Shown here: one piece after another, positions 59,901 to 64,000 of the stretch
How the letters are laid out: the number at the start of each line of letters is the position of its first letter
Position numbering within the stretch: position 1 is the first letter of the stretch
Notes under the pieces: generated by a model
Database searches by the model: none
Seen by the model: the letters and a program-made list of their open reading frames with translations, nothing else
What the model was told of the DNA's origin: nothing
DNA from: an uncultured Solirubrobacterales bacterium
GTDB taxonomy: Bacteria; Actinomycetota; Thermoleophilia; Solirubrobacterales; JACPNS01
Assembly (NCBI GenBank): GCA_937128795.1
Contig: CAKZMQ010000001.1
Coordinates: 186,001-250,000 of the forward strand
Direction: 5' to 3'
DNA: 64,000 nt
Translations under genes and position numbers: made by a program

Positions 59901-62900
59901 TTCCAATTCTGTGATCGGCGGCGGTGAGGTGGGTGTACGTGGTTTTTAGGTGCGTTGGTGTCGGCAGCAATGTCGACTGCCGCGGATCCCATGCTTCTGT
60001 GAGGCGCCCGTTGGCGTCATACGCGTACTGAGCCACGACATCCTCTCGCATCGCTCCGTCCTGGCCGATTTCCGGATCAAACGTCTTCAACTTGATCGTC
60101 GTGAGACGTAGTTGTCCTGCTACTTGCGCGTAGCCGAAATTCAATGCTTGGCAACCCTGCGGGAGCGCGGCGTAGGACTGCGTTGCGGTGTGATTCTCCT
60201 CCCTGCACGTAACGCCGGCCGCAGGGGAGAAGGCGTGTGTGGGATAGGAACCGATCACCTCGTCGTGACCGAACGCATAGGTGGTTGCCTCCGACGGTCC
60301 CGACTCATAAACCTCGGTCAGGTCGTACTCGCCGGGCCAGCTGTCGGGATGCCGAGTCATGAAGCTCGCGACCGCGCCGGTCGAAGTGTCGATCAGCTTG
60401 AACCCAGCCGATCTGGTTGCGTCGTAGGCGTCTGGGATACGCTCGAGCTGGAGGGTTTCGAATCCCGCTTCGGGAACGTACTTTCCATCAATCTCGCTCA
60501 GTTCGAACGTGATGAACTCGCCGTCTGCGGTATCGACTTCCACCGTGGCGTACCGCTCGTCCTCCGGAATTCCCACGTCGGCGTAGTCGGAAACGCCAAT
60601 GTACTGGGCGCCCGTTGATGCCGACGGCAAGCCGATTCTCCAGCCCGGACCGAACACTCCGTTGCTGCCTTGCCAGTACCGCGAGTTGTATGTCCTGGTC
60701 ACGGTTAGGTCGGATTTGTACGCGGAAACTGACACGTCGGTCGTAGACATGCTGTAGTTGCCGGACACGAGATCGACTGTGCCGGGGCCGATCTCGGCCG
60801 AGTCATTCTGCGTGCCGAGGCCGCCGCGCTCAAATCGCACCGCGACGTCCTCGGAGGCCCTAACGGGTTCTGGATCGCTTCCAGCCATCAGGCCTCGCAT
60901 ATAGACCAGCCCGTCCGCAAGCCGCGGTTTGGAATCCTGATGACTACACGCACTGCCTCCGGTCTGATCCAGCTGGCGAAGTGCATCCATGTCGACCACG
61001 ACGACCTGTGTTTCAGCGTTGGAATCCAGTGCGAGACTTGCAGGTGCCTCGGTAAAAGGACTCGATTCAATACGCGTGGCAACCGGCGGCACCGCGCACC
61101 ACAAACCGTTGACGGCCCATCGATACTGAAGCGATGCCGAAGTCGCCGATCCGCGTTCACGCTTGACCTGAATCGGAACGTAACGCGAACTCGCCTGCCC
61201 TTCAACAACGGTTTCGAGCGATGCCGAGCCCACACCAACTTTGAAGTCTTTCACGGTTGTATTGCCGACATAATCCTGCGCGACGACGCGGAAGAAGTAG
61301 ATTCCCGGATCGAGCGTTTCGGCATCAAAGGTGCCCGAGTAGGAGAGCTTGCAACTGTCTAGTGCGGTGCTCGGAAACTGGTTCTGATCGCAGGCTTGGT
61401 GATCGTTCTGCTTGGGGACGTTGTTCGGATCGAAGTTGTGTTTGAGGTCTGCAGTATTGATCGTGCCGTTGGCGTGCGCACCGTAAATTTTCGCCGAGAT
61501 CTCTTTGACGCCCGACCTACGATCCAAATTGGGTGCATCCTGGCCGTCAGGACGCTTGCGACGGCCATCCAGCGCCTGGATCACGAACGGCGTGTTCGTG
61601 ACCATTGTCCTTGGCTGGGCGGTGCCGAGTGTGGCATTGTCGAGCGCGAATGCACCAAGGCGCCCGGAGATGCTGATGTCCGGTCCCGCTGAGTCGACTT
61701 TGTAAGTGCGATTCGCGGTGGTTGTACGACCGATGATGTCGGTTGCCTTGAAGCTGTAGTCGCGCTGGCCTTCAATTGGCGTGACCGCGCCGGCAATGAA
61801 CGCGGTGTAACACGGGTTCCCAACTCCGCCCCCACAAGCCGGCCCGCCGCGGTACACCTCAGACCCGTCTCGCGTGACGACCATCGCGTGATCGGCATGC
61901 CCGGATCCACCGAGCCCTACCCCAGCATCATCGGCGCGTGGGTGGATCGGGCCCACCGAATTGATCCAGTTCGGATACGTCGGGACCTGAGAAATCGTCG
62001 GAGCGTCGTAATCTGAGAAGTAGATGTACCCACCGCGCGTCGTTGCATTTCCTGTTCCGTTCGTGCTCTGGCCCGCAGCCAAATTGAAGCCTTCTTGAAA
62101 CCGAACGCGATTGCCGGGCGAACCCGCCATACCGCAGCCTGTAGTTGCGCATACGACAGTGTGAAGCGGTCCATAGCCAGACGTCGTACCCCAAGTGCCA
62201 TACGCCTGACAACCAGGGACATTGCCAGGCGCAATTTCGACGCACGCTCCCCCGACAGTCGCGCCCCAACCGGTCTCAAAACTACCCGCACCGTTCACGA
62301 GCCCGATATTCAGAACAGCGTGCGCCGCTGGAGCCTGAGTCACTGAGATCATTTCGGCGCGGAAGACCGTGGATGCGTTAGGAGGTGCATACTGAAGGTA
62401 TGCGTGATAAAAACCCGGTCCGGTGGCGGCAGGGGTGTTGTAGAGCTTGAGGCGATACCCGCTGCTCTCCGGCGTTGCGGAATATTCCATAGCCGCAGTC
62501 GGCCGATGGAACGCCCATGGCGCAACGGTTGGAGTGTTTGTAACCGGCGTCGACCCGCCGAACTCATCTCTGTACGCCGGAACCCCCCAGAAGTTCGTCA
62601 CTGGATCAACGACTATCGGATACGCGAGATCTTGTTTCCGGTGAAGAACTGCGACGCTGAGTCGATTGTCAACGATTCGGTATTCAGCCGCCACCGTGGT
62701 TCCCTGAGCATCGAAAGCCTTCACCGGTTCAATCAGTGCGATGACGGTGTCGCCAAACAGCACTTCGACCGATTGATCTTCGGTTTTACGGAGCGTGACG
62801 CCCACGCCGAACGACATGTCCAGTGCGAGGAGCGAAGGTGATTTCGGCGACCTGAGCGACCACGATACTGCCGCACCGTTAGCGACCGCCTCAGCGATCA

Positions 62901-63645
62901 AATCTGTGTCTTGTGCAGTGTTCGCGTAGAACAGCTTCTTCCCGCCGTCGAGAAGAGTCGGAAGAGAACCGCCGGCACCAGGGCGGATCCACATTCCGCC
63001 GGGTCCATCGAGCTCTCCCAGCTTGATCCCGTCTGCCAGATCAGCCGGAAATCTGGTCGGCACAGCGGTTTCAGACGCACTGAAATCTCCTGAGTCCAAC
63101 TCTTTGAGTGTCGTGTCGATCCCCTTGGGCTTTCCGGTTTCATCCTTGACTGCAATTGGCCCACCGATTGATTCCACGATCGCGTTGTGCTTCGAACGCG
63201 GAACATCGACGACGGCTGTGGTTTCGCTCAGATAGCTGAGAACTTTCGAGGTGCCCTGCATCGTCGGCGGCTGCCAGAGTGGCTGCTCGGCAAAGCCTGC
63301 CTGCTTGGAGACAAGGACTTTTCGAGATTCCCGATCACCGAGGTTTCTGTATCGCTTGCGCGAGGCCTTTCGCTCTGCCTTGGCCGCAGGAGTGTTGATT
63401 CGGCGCTGCCTCGCTTGTTTCAGTCGGTCGTGCCGCTTCGTGGACGCCGCGAGCTCTGGCGGATACGGCTTTGACGAATTTCCGGCCTTCGTCGGTGATT
63501 TGACGATCAGATCAGTTGCTGGAGACGCAGGACCGTTAGGAGCCCAAAACTGGGCGATTGCGAGAATCGCCGCCGCAAAGACGAGTGATAGGGCGGTCGT
63601 TACAACTGCCAATGTACGGCGGTGATCGTTGAATAGCGAGCGCAA
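56935..63645 (-). CDS. secreted Rhs/YD-repeat polymorphic toxin (WapA-like)
   Basis: 2,236 residues. TTG 63645 is preceded by GGAGG (complement of 63652-63656). One N-terminal signal/anchor helix ([24 protein letters not shown]) suggests Sec export. A ~350-residue N-terminal domain ends [13 protein letters not shown]; lectin/Ig-like regions follow (~370-800), then the Rhs entry motif [19 protein letters not shown] (~950) and a long run of YD repeats. The core ends with the Rhs closing motif [30 protein letters not shown]. The last ~125 residues (56938-57312) are a distinct Lys/Arg/Tyr-rich, AT-richer tip with no toxin family I recognise. Likely contact-dependent antibacterial effector. Confidence 0.9.
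   Translation of the reverse strand: [2236 protein letters not shown]
56938..57312 (-). other. variable C-terminal (toxin tip) module of the Rhs protein
   Basis: About 125 codons following [10 protein letters not shown]. The content is unusual: Lys/Arg/Tyr/Trp-rich strands ([26 protein letters not shown]), a short hydrophobic segment ([12 protein letters not shown]), two cysteines (KCTKK and GGCILD). Base composition is visibly lower in GC than the YD-repeat core, the usual sign of tip exchange by recombination. Confidence 0.6.
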
Positions 63646-63740
63646 GCCTGGCCTCCATTTGGGTGCGAAATGCCGGTGGAGCTGAGTGTGCCTAGTTGAA
63701 CTGCCTGAAATGGTGCGGCATGCCAGTCATCTATGGTCAG

Positions 63741-63773
63741 GTTTCCCGCATGGATCTGATTCGGTTTCCCGCA
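63741..63773. repeat. 10-bp direct repeat in the Rhs/response-regulator gap
   Basis: GTTTCCCGCA occurs at 63741-63750 and again at 63764-63773, 23 bp apart, in the 263-nt divergent gap (63646-63908). The spacing (about two helical turns) would fit tandem activator sites, for example for the adjacent NarL-type regulator. No other gene is seen in this gap. Confidence 0.3.
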
Positions 63774-63908
63774 GCGGCTTCGCTCGACGCACCGCCGTTC
63801 AGGATGTGAACCGGGTGCGAGCTACAGTGTGCCGATCGGTACGTACGAGTAACGGTTTTGAGCGACTCGCATGTGGACACCAAATCTAAGCTTGCACGGT
63901 AACGAAGC

Positions 63909-64000
63909 GTGACTGCTCCGGCGTCAAACTCTCCGCCGCTTCGCGTCGTAGTCGCGGATGACTCTGTGCTTCTCCGCGAAGGAATCGTTCGACTCCTACA
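63909..64000 (+). CDS. NarL/LuxR-type response regulator, N-terminal part (3' end outside window)
   Basis: GTG 63909 opens a frame to the window end: VTAPASNSPPLRVVVADDSVLLREGIVRLL. This is the first strand and helix of a receiver domain (VVVADDSVLLREG with the acidic pair), in the form found in NarL-family regulators paired with HisKA_3 kinases. The kinase at 53793-55049 is divergent to it on the far side of the Rhs island. The output domain is not in the window. Confidence 0.8.
   Translation, partial: MTAPASNSPPLRVVVADDSVLLREGIVRLL

Overview
The window is a high-GC bacterial chromosome segment, most likely from an actinobacterium and probably class Thermoleophilia (Solirubrobacter/Conexibacter-like). 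This rests on: a fused tandem-WYL PafBC-type regulator; bL25 with an acidic tail next to pth and mfd; eno followed by a DivIC/FtsB protein; many start codons with a TANNNT hexamer 6-10 nt upstream (leaderless mRNAs); and tRNA genes without encoded CCA. The taxonomic call is inference. No CRISPR array, prophage or rRNA operon is visible.

Layout. 0-5.5 kb: end of a GNAT acetyltransferase, a GDPD-type phosphodiesterase, a baeRF-like protein, tRNA-Phe, and a three-gene operon of secreted proteins with SipW-type (TasA/camelysin-like) signal peptides. 5.4-8 kb: a P450 divergent from a TetR regulator with two matching operators, then a promoter-to-terminator unit that looks like a small RNA or attenuated leader ahead of the PafBC-like gene. 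10-13.2 kb: a PPOX flavoprotein, a poly-Gly protein and an arsR-arsI-aquaporin-arsC arsenic operon with its operator. 13.2-24.3 kb: core genes (UbiB-like kinase, rplY, pth, mfd, parvulin foldase, eno, ftsB/divIC) and csrA, which carries a textbook CsrA-binding hairpin over its own Shine-Dalgarno. Two LexA-like boxes lie between a small DNA-binding protein gene and mfd.

24.3-48.9 kb: a nuclease, class I aldolase, a zinc-ribbon rhomboid homologue lacking catalytic residues, tRNA-Ala(CGC) with a SpoU/TrmH-type methyltransferase, a degenerate-GGDEF/EAL protein, Baeyer-Villiger monooxygenase plus chromate transporter, a second P450 upstream of sixA and a KhtTU-type antiporter, an uncharacterised small-protein/membrane cluster with a 30-aa microprotein, an HD-GYP protein, two tandem alpha/beta hydrolases and a secreted PGRP amidase. 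48.9-53.8 kb: surface polysaccharide genes (sugar transferase and three glycosyltransferases) interrupted by an MntA-HepT toxin-antitoxin pair.

53.8-64 kb: an accessory island. It lies between a NarL-family histidine kinase (minus strand) and the start of a response regulator (plus strand, cut by the window end). It holds a 2,236-residue secreted Rhs/YD-repeat protein with a basic 125-residue C-terminal module. A two-helix candidate immunity protein overlaps the Rhs stop codon. The rest is wreckage: an orphan rhs fragment, an IS3-type transposase remnant, and a start-less second copy of the TrmH gene from 28 kb. That copy is identical to the first over about 317 nt and then drops abruptly to about 89 percent.

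Functionally, several genes fit a sessile/motile and surface-building programme: secreted fibre-like proteins, polysaccharide synthesis, EAL and HD-GYP c-di-GMP enzymes, and CsrA. Another theme is stress and detoxification: ars operon, P450s, Baeyer-Villiger monooxygenase, ChrA, ring-cleaving VOC dioxygenase, PafBC, LexA boxes and mfd.
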